Below the pieces are notes generated by a model. That model was given only the letters and a program-made list of their open reading frames with translations. It made no database searches and was not told where the DNA came from. From LMUY01 sp965276785 (GTDB lineage: Bacteria; Pseudomonadota; Alphaproteobacteria; Acetobacterales; Acetobacteraceae): a stretch of DNA of 64,000 nucleotides. Location of the stretch: NCBI GenBank assembly GCA_965276785.1, contig OZ255629.1:2046001-2110000 (forward strand), in the 5' to 3' direction. The position numbers and the translations under genes are program-made. Positions 25,558-33,275 of the stretch are shown here, one piece after another; position 1 is the first letter of the stretch, and every line of letters starts with the position of its first letter.

Positions 25558-25993
25558 CGGAATGCATGTGGCAGGCGGTCCCGTCTCGGTCGGCACGATG
25601 CTCCCGCCGCTTGCGCTGCCGCCGGTCAACCGCACCACGCTGGCTTTGTTCGCCGGCGCGTCGGGCGACCACAATAGGGTCCACATCGACATCGATTTTG
25701 CCCGCAAGTCGGGGATGCCGGACGTGTTCGCCCACGGCATGCTGTCGATGGCCTATCTAGGGCGGCTGCTAACGCGTTGGCTGCCGCAATCCCAGCTGCG
25801 CAGTTTCAGCGTACGGTTTGTCGCGATAACCCACCTTGGCGACGAAGTCCGTTGCAGCGGGCGTGTAACGGACATCCAAAATCTGGACGGCGAACGCTGT
25901 GCGCGGGTGAGCCTCTCCGCGGCCAACCAGTTCGGTCAAATCAAGATGCAGGGCGAAGCCGTGGTCGCCCTCGGCCCGGAGGTGGTGGCGTGA
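25550..25993 (+). CDS. MaoC-like hot-dog enoyl-CoA hydratase subunit
   Basis: The protein has 147 residues from the ATG at 25550. The hydratase-2 motif is present: LFAGASGDHNRVHIDIDFAR with the Asp and His of the catalytic pair, then GMPDVFAHGMLSMAYLGRLL. It starts inside the end of the previous hot-dog gene (8-base overlap), consistent with a heteromer that hydrates a trans-2-enoyl-CoA. The GTG of the following SDR overlaps its stop (GTGA). Co-translation of hydratase and dehydrogenase fits consecutive beta-oxidation steps. Confidence 0.87.
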   Translation: MADGMHVAGGPVSVGTMLPPLALPPVNRTTLALFAGASGDHNRVHIDIDFARKSGMPDVFAHGMLSMAYLGRLLTRWLPQSQLRSFSVRFVAITHLGDEVRCSGRVTDIQNLDGERCARVSLSAANQFGQIKMQGEAVVALGPEVVA

Positions 25994-26817
25994 GCCGGCT
26001 ACAGTACAAAGTTGCTTTGATCACCGGCGGGGGCCGGGGCATTGGACGACAGATCGCGCTCAAGCTCGCTGGGGAAGGCGCCAGGGTTGTGGTCAATGAC
26101 CTTGACCCCGACCCGGCGCACGAAGTGGTCGAAGCGATCCGCGCGACGGGCGGCGAGGCCACATCCTGCGTGGGCAGCGTTACCGCGACGGACTTCGCGG
26201 ACCGCTTCGTGGGCACGGCGACGGAGGCTTACAAAGGCCTCGACATCATTGTCAACAACGCCGGCTATACCTGGGATGCCGTTATCCAACGCATGACGGA
26301 CGACCAGTGGTATGCCTTGATGGACGTACATCTAACCGCGCCCTTCCGCATCCTGCGCGCAGCGCAGCCGGTGCTTCGCGCGTTGAGCAAAGCGGATGCG
26401 GATGCTGGCCGGGAAGTGTTCCGCAAGGTGGTCAACATTTCATCCGTTGCCGGGCTTGGCGGCAATCCCGGCCAGGTGAACTACGCCACCGCCAAGGCCG
26501 GCGTCGTGGGCATGACCCGCACGCTCGCCAAGGAATGGGGCCGCTATAAGGTGAACGTCAATTGTGTGGCGTTCGGCTTCATCCGCACCCGCCTGACCGA
26601 GGCCGCAGCAGGCGCCAACAGCGCGATTTCAATCGAGGGCCGCGCCATCAAGGTGGGCGTCAGCCAGGAGCTGCTTGAGATGTCGGAGCGGATGATCCCG
26701 CTCGGCCGGACCGGAACGCCGCAGGAGGCCGCGGGCGCGGTCTTCCTGTTCTGCCTCCCTGAATCGGACTACATCAGCGGCCAGACGCTTGTCTGCGGCG
26801 GCGGCCTCGAAATCTGA
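25990..26817 (+). CDS. SDR dehydrogenase, FabG/17-beta-HSD type
   Basis: The protein has 275 residues from the GTG at 25990, which overlaps the MaoC stop. Classical motifs are TGGGRGIG (12-19), NNAG (89-92), catalytic Ser152, Tyr165 and Lys169 (YATAK), and a C-terminal SGQTLVCGGGLEI. The position after the hydratase and before the acyl-CoA dehydrogenase suggests 3-hydroxyacyl-CoA dehydrogenation. An insertion near residues 132-145 (LSKADADAGREVFRK) is like that in peroxisomal multifunctional enzyme-type SDRs. The cofactor is likely NAD(H), since an Asp (NDLDPD) follows strand 2. Confidence 0.9.
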   Translation: MSRLQYKVALITGGGRGIGRQIALKLAGEGARVVVNDLDPDPAHEVVEAIRATGGEATSCVGSVTATDFADRFVGTATEAYKGLDIIVNNAGYTWDAVIQRMTDDQWYALMDVHLTAPFRILRAAQPVLRALSKADADAGREVFRKVVNISSVAGLGGNPGQVNYATAKAGVVGMTRTLAKEWGRYKVNVNCVAFGFIRTRLTEAAAGANSAISIEGRAIKVGVSQELLEMSERMIPLGRTGTPQEAAGAVFLFCLPESDYISGQTLVCGGGLEI

Positions 26818-26829
26818 GGGCACCAGTAC

Positions 26830-27990
26830 ATGGACATCAACGCACCAACCGTGCCCGCCGCTCAGCCAAACGATGCCGGAGGCGCGGTGGAATTCCGTGA
26901 AACGGCTCGCCGCTTCGTGGAAGCGGAGATGACGCCGCACGAGGCCCGCTGGGCGAAGCAGCAGCACGTTGATCGCGCTGCCTGGCAAGCTGCCGGTGGG
27001 CTCGGCCTCCTGCTGGCCGACATACCCGAGGAGTATGGCGGCAGCGGGGGCGGGTTCCGGCACCAGGCCGCCGTGGTGGAAGAACTGGGGAAATCGGAAA
27101 GCAGCGGCGGCTTCCTCGTGCACTCGATCGTGGCGCATTACCTGCTCAACCAGGGCACTGACGAGCAGCGGCGAAAATACCTGCCCCGCCTCGCCTCCGG
27201 CGAGATGATCGGTGCCGTCGCGATGACGGAGCCGGGAACCGGCTCAGATCTGCAATCGGTGCGCACCAGGGCGGTGCCCGATGGCAATTCTCTGCTGCTT
27301 AACGGCGCCAAGACGTTCATCACCAACGGCAGCCTGGCCGATCTCATCGTCGTGGTGGCGCGGACAGGCGATGGCACTGGCGCGAAGGGGCTTTCGCTCG
27401 TGCTGCTGGAAACGCGCGCAACGGCGGGCTTCGAGGTCGGCCGAGTTCTCGAGAAGATCGGCCTGAAGTCGCAGGATACATGCGAACTGTTCTTCAACGA
27501 GGTCCGGGTTCCAAGCAACGCCATCCTGGGCGGAACGCCCGGCCGAGGCTTCGCTCAACTGATGAGCGAGCTGCCCTACGAGCGCGTGCTGATCGGCTTG
27601 GCCTCGGTCGCTGCCATCGAGAAGGCCGTGCGCCTGACAGTCGATTACGTGCGCGAGCGCGAAGCGTTCGGCCGCAAGTTGGTAGATTTCCAAAACACGC
27701 GGTTCGTACTGGCCGAGGCAAAGACCAATGCAACCGTAGCCCGCGCTTTCATCGACAACTGCGTCGAACTGCATGCCGCCGGGCGGCTCGATGCCGCGGT
27801 GGCGTCCATGGCGAAATGGTGGACGACCGAACTGCAGGGCAAAGTGATCGATGCTTGCCTGCAACTGTTCGGAGGCTACGGCTATATGACCGAGTACCCG
27901 ATCGCTCGCATGTATGCCGATGCGCGTGTGCAGCGCATCTATGGCGGAACGACAGAGATAATGAAGGAGATGATCGCCCGCACGTTATGA
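26830..27990 (+). CDS. Acyl-CoA dehydrogenase
   Basis: The protein has 386 residues, the standard length. FAD-contact motifs are AMTEPGTGSDLQSVRT, FITNGSLADLIVVVART and the C-terminal LFGGYGYMTEYPIARMYADA, followed by YGGTTEIMKEMIART. It would introduce the alpha-beta double bond in an acyl-CoA with electrons passed to ETF. It is the last gene of the thiolase operon, 12 bases after the SDR. An IS5 remnant begins about 65 bases downstream. A second, more divergent acyl-CoA dehydrogenase is encoded at 47060-48262. Confidence 0.93.
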   Translation: MDINAPTVPAAQPNDAGGAVEFRETARRFVEAEMTPHEARWAKQQHVDRAAWQAAGGLGLLLADIPEEYGGSGGGFRHQAAVVEELGKSESSGGFLVHSIVAHYLLNQGTDEQRRKYLPRLASGEMIGAVAMTEPGTGSDLQSVRTRAVPDGNSLLLNGAKTFITNGSLADLIVVVARTGDGTGAKGLSLVLLETRATAGFEVGRVLEKIGLKSQDTCELFFNEVRVPSNAILGGTPGRGFAQLMSELPYERVLIGLASVAAIEKAVRLTVDYVREREAFGRKLVDFQNTRFVLAEAKTNATVARAFIDNCVELHAAGRLDAAVASMAKWWTTELQGKVIDACLQLFGGYGYMTEYPIARMYADARVQRIYGGTTEIMKEMIARTL

Positions 27991-28054
27991 TGCTGGAGCA
28001 CCGTTCGGCCATACGGAATCACCCGTCGGATAAAGATGCTCGCAAAGACAAAGA

Positions 28055-28648
28055 CTAGCGCCTGTTGAGAGTCCTCGTGAGCTGATGATGGCTGCACCGA
28101 GATGGATCATGGCGGCAAAACTCGTGTCCCGCCTCTCGCTGCGCAGGGCCACTCGCTTGAATTCCTTCAACTTTGCATCGGTCAGCGCCAGGATTTTGGT
28201 CGTCAAGCCGCCACGAGACTTGCCGATGGCCTGATTTTGAGTCCCCCTTTTGCGCCCTGCCGTGGCGGTGGACGCGGACGATGGTGGCTTCAACCATGGC
28301 ATATTCCATGTCGGGATCACCCGAGACCGCGTCGAACATGCGCTCGAAAACATCCGCTTTGACGCAATCGCGGAAGCGCTTAAAGGCCGTGTTCCAGTTG
28401 CCAAACAACGGCAGCAGGTCACGCCAGGGGCTGCCAGTTCGTGCAATCCACAACAACGCTTCGACAAACAGCCGAGCATCCCCTCCAGTGCGCCCCGGAT
28501 CGGTCGGCTTACCCAAGCCAAACGGCCCCATCTTCTCCCATTGCGCGTCTGGCAAGCTGAACCGACCCATGGCAAACTCCTGTCGGAGCTTGAATCACAG
28601 CCGCCGTAGCCAAGGGAATCCCCTCCCCTGCATCTCGACAGGCCCTAG
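28055..28648 (-). mobile_element. IS5-family (IS427-like) element, internally deleted, with both ends
   Basis: The ends are inverted repeats: CTAGCGCCTGTTGAGA at 28055-28070 and TCTCGACAGGCCCTAG at 28633-28648. The CTAG at each edge may be the target duplication, leaving an element that starts with (G/C)GCCTGT. Intact IS427-type elements are about 800-900 bases; this one is 594. The interior encodes a transposase on the minus strand whose catalytic middle is gone (next entry). Such a deletion derivative could still be moved in trans by a related transposase. Confidence 0.75.
28075..28570 (-). pseudogene. IS5-family transposase, frameshifted and centrally deleted
   Basis: The ATG at 28570 opens MGRFSLPDAQWEKMGPF, then LLWIARTGSPWRDLLPLFGN and FKRFRDCVKADVFERMFDAV, a normal IS427-type N-terminus, up to HGRAQKG. 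The next element text is in another frame (GTQNQAIGKSRGGLTTKILA), as in IS elements with two overlapping frames. It then jumps directly to the C-terminal LKEFKRVALRSERRDTSFAA. The segment holding the DDE residues is missing, so the protein is dead. Confidence 0.72.
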
Positions 28649-28724
28649 AACATGATCGCTTCTGATAGACGAAGCGATCAGACTCTAGCGCGGAAACTGC
28701 GCGTCTAGCAGCACAGGTTGCGCT

Positions 28725-30281
28725 TTAGTTCACCTTTCGCGACCGGCCGTCCCAAAAGGGCGCGCGTAGGTCCCGCTTGAGGACCTTGCCTGCACCCGAC
28801 AAGGGCAGCGGCGTGTCCCTAATCTCGATGGAGCGGGGCAGTTTGAAGCCACCCAGCAGCGTCCGGCAGAATGCGGTCAACGCGTCTGCCGTCACTTCAG
28901 CCTCGGGCCTGCAAACCACCACCGCATGGACCAGTTCGCCCCAGCGGTCGTCAGGAATGCCGATGACCGCGCAATGGAGAACAGCCGGATGCTTGACGAT
29001 GGCATTCTCGACCTCGACCGAGTACACGTTTTCGCCGCCGGAGATGATCATGTCCTTCATCCTGTCGACTACGAACAGGTAGCCCTTCTCATCCAAATAG
29101 CCACCGTCACCTGTGTGCATCCAACCATCCACGACGGCTTGCGCGGTCTCTTCCGGGCGCTCCCAGTATCCGAGCATGACGGTGTCGCCGCGGACCAAGA
29201 TCTCTCCCACTTGGCCGCTCGGCAGCGTCTGGCCATCAGGGCCGGTGATGCGGACCTCGCAGCCGATCACCGGACGCCCGGCGCTGCAATGGCGGCCTGC
29301 TACCCGGCTTTCGCCCGTGTGACCTGCCCAGGGTAGAGCGGTGGCGCATGGCGACAGCTCGGTCATGCCATAGGCGTGCACGAACTCCGTGTGCGGAAGC
29401 GCCGCGATCGCGCGGTCCAGCACCGCGCTGCTCATCGGCGACGCGGCGTAGAGCACACGCCGGAGCGACGACATGTCGTGTTGCGCGAGCTCCGGGTGAT
29501 CCACCAGCATCTGGATCATGGTGGGGACCAGCAGCGAGTCGGTAGCGCGCTGCGTTTCGACCGCCTGCATGACGGCCTCGGGAGCGAAGCCGGAGACGAT
29601 GATGTTGCTGCCGCCGCTCAACATGGCGGAATACATCCCAGCCCCATTGGCTAGGTGGAACATCGGCGCCGCATGCATGTAGCGCATGTCGGCGGTCCAA
29701 AGGCCGGTGGCGAGCATCTGCATGGCGTTGCTCATCAGGTTCGCGTGGCTGAGCATGACGCCCTTGGACCGCCCGGTGGTTCCGCCGGTGTAGAAGATAC
29801 CGGCAAGGTCTGACCCGGCCCGCATCGCGTCCGGCAGCTGGCCGCTCCGCTCGACCAGGGTCTCAAAATGCTCCGTCCCGGCAGGCGCGTCGCCGTCGTC
29901 GGCGTAGACAAGATGGAGCTCGGGCAATGCCTGCTTCAAGGCACCGGCGAGTTCTAGGTAGCCGCGATCGAGCATGAGCAGCACGGGCTGGCAGTCGCGC
30001 ATCGCTTCCTCCACCTCCCGGGCACTCCAGCGCACGTTCAACGGCACGGACACCAGCCCGGCCCAGGCCGTTGCCAGGTAGTACTCAAGGTAGCGGTCCG
30101 AGTTGGTCGCCAGCATTGCGATCCGGTCTCCAGGCCCTGCGCCGCCAGCCAGTAACCCGGCGGCGAGCCGGGCCACGCGGTCGCCGACCTCACCCCAGTT
30201 CCGCCGGCGACCGTTGAAGGCCGTGGCGAGGCCGTCCGGATTGAGTTGCAACGTCCGGCGAAGCCCATAGGTAATGTTCAC
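28725..30281 (-). CDS. Acyl-CoA ligase (AMP-forming, fatty-acyl/aryl-CoA synthetase-like)
   Basis: The protein has 518 residues. Adenylate-forming motifs are YTGGTTGRSKGVMLSHANL (P-loop), YGMTELSPCATALPW, GEILVRGDTVMLGYW, MHTGDGGYLDEKGYLFVVDR and the C-terminal SGAGKVLKRDLR with the adenylation Lys. It should activate a carboxylic acid to its CoA thioester, the entry step for the thiolase operon just to its left. The start is 100 bases from the palindrome CTACTAGCTAGTAG (30380-30393), and a TetR gene is divergent behind it. A second ligase of equal length (51907-53463) is related but not a recent copy. Confidence 0.9.
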   Translation of the reverse strand: MNITYGLRRTLQLNPDGLATAFNGRRRNWGEVGDRVARLAAGLLAGGAGPGDRIAMLATNSDRYLEYYLATAWAGLVSVPLNVRWSAREVEEAMRDCQPVLLMLDRGYLELAGALKQALPELHLVYADDGDAPAGTEHFETLVERSGQLPDAMRAGSDLAGIFYTGGTTGRSKGVMLSHANLMSNAMQMLATGLWTADMRYMHAAPMFHLANGAGMYSAMLSGGSNIIVSGFAPEAVMQAVETQRATDSLLVPTMIQMLVDHPELAQHDMSSLRRVLYAASPMSSAVLDRAIAALPHTEFVHAYGMTELSPCATALPWAGHTGESRVAGRHCSAGRPVIGCEVRITGPDGQTLPSGQVGEILVRGDTVMLGYWERPEETAQAVVDGWMHTGDGGYLDEKGYLFVVDRMKDMIISGGENVYSVEVENAIVKHPAVLHCAVIGIPDDRWGELVHAVVVCRPEAEVTADALTAFCRTLLGGFKLPRSIEIRDTPLPLSGAGKVLKRDLRAPFWDGRSRKVN

Positions 30282-30568
30282 TGACCCTGTCCTCCACGCG
30301 GCTATGTCGTTATCCCACGATCTTGCGAGCGTTCCGCGACCAGCCTTGCTGCCGGACGGGGGACGGCGATTGAAAGATACTACTAGCTAGTAGCATAAGT
30401 CCAGGCCATAGCATGCATGTCGGGCTTGCCGGCACTGCACGGATAGCGCGGTAATGCCAGCGAACTTGCCTCTCGCCCCGAGGCGCGTTCGGTGCGGAAT
30501 ACTCTTACCGGCGGGTCCGGTGTAGGCTGAAAGCGCCGGTCACGTAGGCTGGCGAATGAACAACCGGA
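30282..30568. other. Divergent intergenic region between ligase and TetR gene
   Basis: This 287-base region holds the promoters of the ligase (minus) and the TetR regulator (plus). It contains the perfect 14-base palindrome at 30380-30393. A short plus-strand frame (ATG at 30556) ends after 13 codons and is not counted as a gene. No other feature was found. Confidence 0.5.
30380..30393. promoter_or_regulatory. Palindromic operator, site 3 (CTACTAGCTAGTAG)
   Basis: A perfect 14-base palindrome, 99 bases before the ligase start and about 176 bases before the TetR start. It matches the CTACY-N4-RGTAG pattern of sites 1 and 2. Its place in the divergent regulator/ligase region is the classic position of a TetR autoregulatory operator. 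Confidence 0.65.
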
Positions 30569-31219
30569 GTGCCTCGCACAGTGGCCGCAGCAAATAATCA
30601 ACAGGCGTCGCTCGTTTCGCCGTTCCGAAAGACTAAGCAGCGGCGGGCCGGGGGGGTCACGAAGCGGGAAGCGCTCCTGCTTGCTGCCGTCCGCATGTTT
30701 AATGCACGTGGATTCAACGCGACATCACTTGACGACGTCGCCTTAAGCTTGGGCGTCACCAAGCCGGTGATCTACTACCACCTCGGCAACAAGGATCAGG
30801 TGTTGCTGGAATGCCTCCGGCGCGGCCTCGGCCAACTGGAACAGGCGGCTCAGGTCGCCTCGGGCTGGCATGGCACGGGGCTGGAGCGGCTGCAGGCTTT
30901 CCTCGTGTGCTACGGCGAGGTCATCGTTTCGGATTTTGGCAGATGTCTCGTCCGCACTGACGAGGCCGCGCTGTCCGCTGAAAGCGCGGCGACCTTCCGT
31001 GAGCTGAAGCGGGAGATCGATATGCGCCTGCGCGAACTGATCGCCGCAGGGATCGCGGACGGCTCGGTCGCGCCGATGGACGTGAGGCTGGCAGCGTTCA
31101 CCCTCGCCGGCGCTTTGAACTGGGCAGCCAATTGGTTCTCCAAGTCCGGGCGAATGCCGGCGGATGCAGTTGCTGCGGAAATGGTTGGCATTCTGTCGCG
31201 GGGATTGCAGCCGCGTTGA
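30569..31219 (+). CDS. TetR-family transcriptional regulator
   Basis: Up to 216 residues. The helix-turn-helix lies at about residues 33-75 (LLLAAVRMFNARGFNATSL, VALSLGVTKPVIYYHLGNKD). The C-terminal ligand domain has RCLVRTDEAALSAE and LRLAAFTLAGALNWAANWF-like text typical of TetR proteins that sense acyl-CoA or aromatic ligands. The start is uncertain: GTG 30569 overlaps a GGAG; GTG 30581 has that GGAG 11 bases upstream. It stands divergently to the ligase and at the end of a cluster carrying three copies of one palindrome. I infer that it represses the 19607-30281 cluster until a CoA intermediate releases it. Confidence 0.9.
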   Translation: MPRTVAAANNQQASLVSPFRKTKQRRAGGVTKREALLLAAVRMFNARGFNATSLDDVALSLGVTKPVIYYHLGNKDQVLLECLRRGLGQLEQAAQVASGWHGTGLERLQAFLVCYGEVIVSDFGRCLVRTDEAALSAESAATFRELKREIDMRLRELIAAGIADGSVAPMDVRLAAFTLAGALNWAANWFSKSGRMPADAVAAEMVGILSRGLQPR

Positions 31220-31288
31220 CGGACTGTGGGACACAAGCTGTTGACGGCGCACCCCTCCGGTCCCTGGGCCGCTATCCGGGGTGAGATG

Positions 31289-31648
31289 GTCCCGGTTTGT
31301 CGGACAGGCACCGTCAACTTGTTGAACTGAGGTTGGGCGAGCGCGCGATCAGGACGGCGTGCTCGTGGTTACACCGCGGCAGCGACGCCGGTGGCCTCGG
31401 CCCGAAGCTGGAAGGCTTGGGTGCGGGCGGCTCGATAGTGGGGAGCGTGCACTTGATGGCGGCGAAGGTGGAAAAGGTTGTCGATCCCATCGTGGGAGCA
31501 AAGGAAGCGCTGCACCTGACCGGCTGATTTGAAACGCTTTATCTGCCGCTCTCGCCGCGGTGTCGGCTAGTGCGAGTTTGTGCTGCCGGTGCTCGACGGA
31601 GCGACCACCTCGCGCTTGGCCGCCTCGTAGCTGGCCAGCTTATCGGTG
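31289..31648 (-). mobile_element. IS6-family remnant, copy 2 (left end plus transposase C-terminus)
   Basis: Sequence from 31289 to 31648 nearly repeats 6897-7252, including the terminal repeat GGCACCGTCAACTTG (31307-31321), an exact inverted match of the right end of copy 1. Identity stops abruptly after CTTATCGGTG, where IS21-like sequence begins. In the transposase frame the codon for Gln in SHQPT of copy 1 is TAG here (plus-strand GGCTAGTG versus GGCTGGTG), a nonsense change. The 19 bases outside the terminal repeat (GGTCCCGGTTTGTCGGACA) are also shared with copy 1. Confidence 0.75.
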
Positions 31649-31896
31649 CCTCGCCGTTGGAACCTTCGGCCAGCTCCGCCCACGAACTTGCCTGCGAAGC
31701 CGAACTCGCCGACGTCCTGTCCGCAAGCCTCGACGCCGGACGGCTGCCCGACCTGGCGGCGTTGCACGCACGCTTCCGGTCAGCATAGCCAGACATCCCG
31801 ACCGTCGCGGTCAAACTCGTGCCGCTGGCGCTCTACGACGAGCTCACCACGAGCGGCGTCGTGCCAGCACACACCGGCACGGAGATCCTAGCATGA
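31648..31896 (+). pseudogene. IS21-family IstA transposase, C-terminal fragment
   Basis: The frame reads HELACEAELADVLSASLDAG, RLPDLAALHARF, then an in-frame TAG (31786-31788), then IPTVAVKLVPLALYDELTTS up to a TGA at 31894-31896. The last part (VKLVPLALYDEL) matches IstA C-termini. Its stop overlaps the ATG of the IstB fragment (ATGA), the usual istA-istB arrangement. It is fused to the truncated IS6 copy at its 5' side. Confidence 0.65.
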
Positions 31897-32015
31897 CCGC
31901 CGCAGCCAGCCCGATCAATGCCGCGCGCGTCGAACTGCTGCTCTCCGACCTGCGTCTGCCCGGCGTCAAGACGATCTGGCCGACGCTTGCGGCCCAATCC
32001 GACAATGAAGGATGA
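31893..32015 (+). pseudogene. IS21-family IstB, N-terminal fragment
   Basis: Forty codons read ARVELLLSDLRLPGVKTIW and PTLAAQSDNEG before a stop. This matches the N-terminus of the IstB helper ATPase (ARLELMLTELRLPAIK..W..FAEQSDKEGW). The remaining 200 or so residues, including Walker motifs, are absent. The start overlaps the IstA fragment's stop. Confidence 0.65.
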
Positions 32016-32341
32016 CCTCCGTAGCACTGCGCGAGTCTCGGAACACCGATACCGAGGATGACGGCTGTCGAACTTTCGGTTACGTTGCTTCTGTAATGAG
32101 CCTTCAGTCGTCAAGCTCAGAGTGCATCCACTCGCCGGTTTCGTGCTTCTGTCCGTGGTCTGCGTGAGACCGCAACTTCATGCTATAAGAGGGAGTGGCG
32201 GAGCAATCTACTGGGCGTAGTCTCGGGATCGCTCCCGGCCACTGCAGCGGAACCTGCCCCACCATCTCCGCGTCCCGGCGACGGGACCTCGTGGGAGCTG
32301 AGCCGCGTTGGGCCCGCTCCGAACGGTGTGCCTCCCTCGTG

Positions 32342-32549
32342 CTATGCAGCCGCGGCTGCGGCTGCGGCGGGATCCTTGCCCCAGACGAACTCCGTCCCGT
32401 CTGCCCAGATCCGATGGAGCACAGTGGCGAGCTTGCGCGCCAGCGCGACCTTCGCCCTCCGCACGCCCCGCCGCTTCGCGACGTCCATCGCCCAGCGCTT
32501 AAGGGTGCTGAACTGGGTCGCCCGTGTCAGCAGCGCGTTGCCCGCATCG
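32342..32549 (-). pseudogene. IS110-family (IS116-like) transposase, C-terminal fragment
   Basis: The minus strand reads NALLTRATQFSTLKRWAMDV, AKRRGVRRAKVALARKLATV, LHRIWADGTEFVWGKDP, then an Ala run and TAG at 32342-32344. This is the well-known C-terminal end of IS110/IS116 transposases (AKRRG.KRA.VALARKLA...HR.W.DGTEF). The Ala-rich tail comes from a CTGCGG-type repeat at 32348-32372. The upstream part is replaced by a serine recombinase fragment at about 32550. Confidence 0.7.
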
Positions 32550-32550
32550 T

Positions 32551-32862
32551 GCCGAGCAGATGGACACGACGACCGCGAAAGCGGAACTGGTGTTCCACAT
32601 GTTCGGCGCGCTCGCCGAGTTCGAACGGTCGCTTATCCAGGAGTGCGTGCAGGCGGGGCTTGCCGCGGCAGCATGCCGTGGCCACCGCGGAGGCCGTCCT
32701 GTGACGATGGACGCCGAAAAGCTCGGCGCGGTAACGGCCGCTCTGGACGGCGGCGCCACCAAGGCTGCCGTGTGCCGCACCTTCGGTATCAAGCGCAGCA
32801 CGCTGATCGACTCCCTTGCCCGGATCGGCTGGTCTGCCGGCCCCAAGGGGCAGGAGGCATGA
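32551..32862 (+). pseudogene. Serine recombinase (resolvase/invertase), C-terminal fragment
   Basis: The frame reads EQMDTTTAKAELVFHMFGAL, AEFERSLIQE, GLAAAACRGHRGGRPV, then a helix-turn-helix region (GATKAAVCRTFGIKRSTL). This corresponds to the E-helix and C-terminal DNA-binding part of Tn3-type resolvases. The N-terminal catalytic domain with the Ser nucleophile is missing. Its stop overlaps the start of a Tn3 TnpA fragment (ATGA), so both come from one Tn3-family transposon. Confidence 0.7.
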
Positions 32863-33151
32863 GTGCGCGACGGCAGCAACTGAGCGAAACCCAGCTCGCT
32901 GAGCTGTTTGACCCCCAATCGAGTAACGCGAGTTGGTGCGCCACTACACTCTGCCGTCCGAGGATCTGGCTGCGGCCCAGCGTTGCCGCGGTGATCACAA
33001 CCGGTCGGCTATGCGCTGATGCTTTGCTACCTGCGTCACCCCAGCCGCGCGTTGCAGGCCGGCGAGCGCCCGGGCCGCTGCCATGGTGGAGTTTGTGGCC
33101 GAGCAAGTCGGTGTTGTGCCGAGTCCTCGCAGAGCAAGGGCGTTGCTGAAC
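32859..33151 (+). pseudogene. Tn3-family transposase (TnpA) N-terminus, frameshifted
   Basis: Successive frames give SARRQQLSETQLAELFD, then ELVRHYTLPSEDLAAAQRCR and GDHNR, then GYALMLCYLRHPSRALQAGE, then MVEFVAEQVGVVPS. In order, this is the N-terminus of Tn3-family TnpA (LSE.QLA.LF, ELVRHYTL, RRGDHNR.GFALQLC.LR.PGR.L, FVAEQLG). At least three frameshifts separate the blocks. The remaining 800 or more residues are lost; hydantoinase genes follow. Confidence 0.7.
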
Positions 33152-33275
33152 CGGTCCAGCATGGCGGCGACATCCGTTATGCACATAACTGCAAAACAGA
33201 AATACTTTTCCGCCAACTCCTCTCTCTCTGACAATACATTTAGGTTGCCGGCAGAAAACGTCAGGGGGGCACTCA

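Noticed and set aside
32342..32380. Ala-rich repeat at the IS110 end as a separate repeat element
   Set aside because: It is a short coding run (GCCGCA units) at the end of the transposase fragment.
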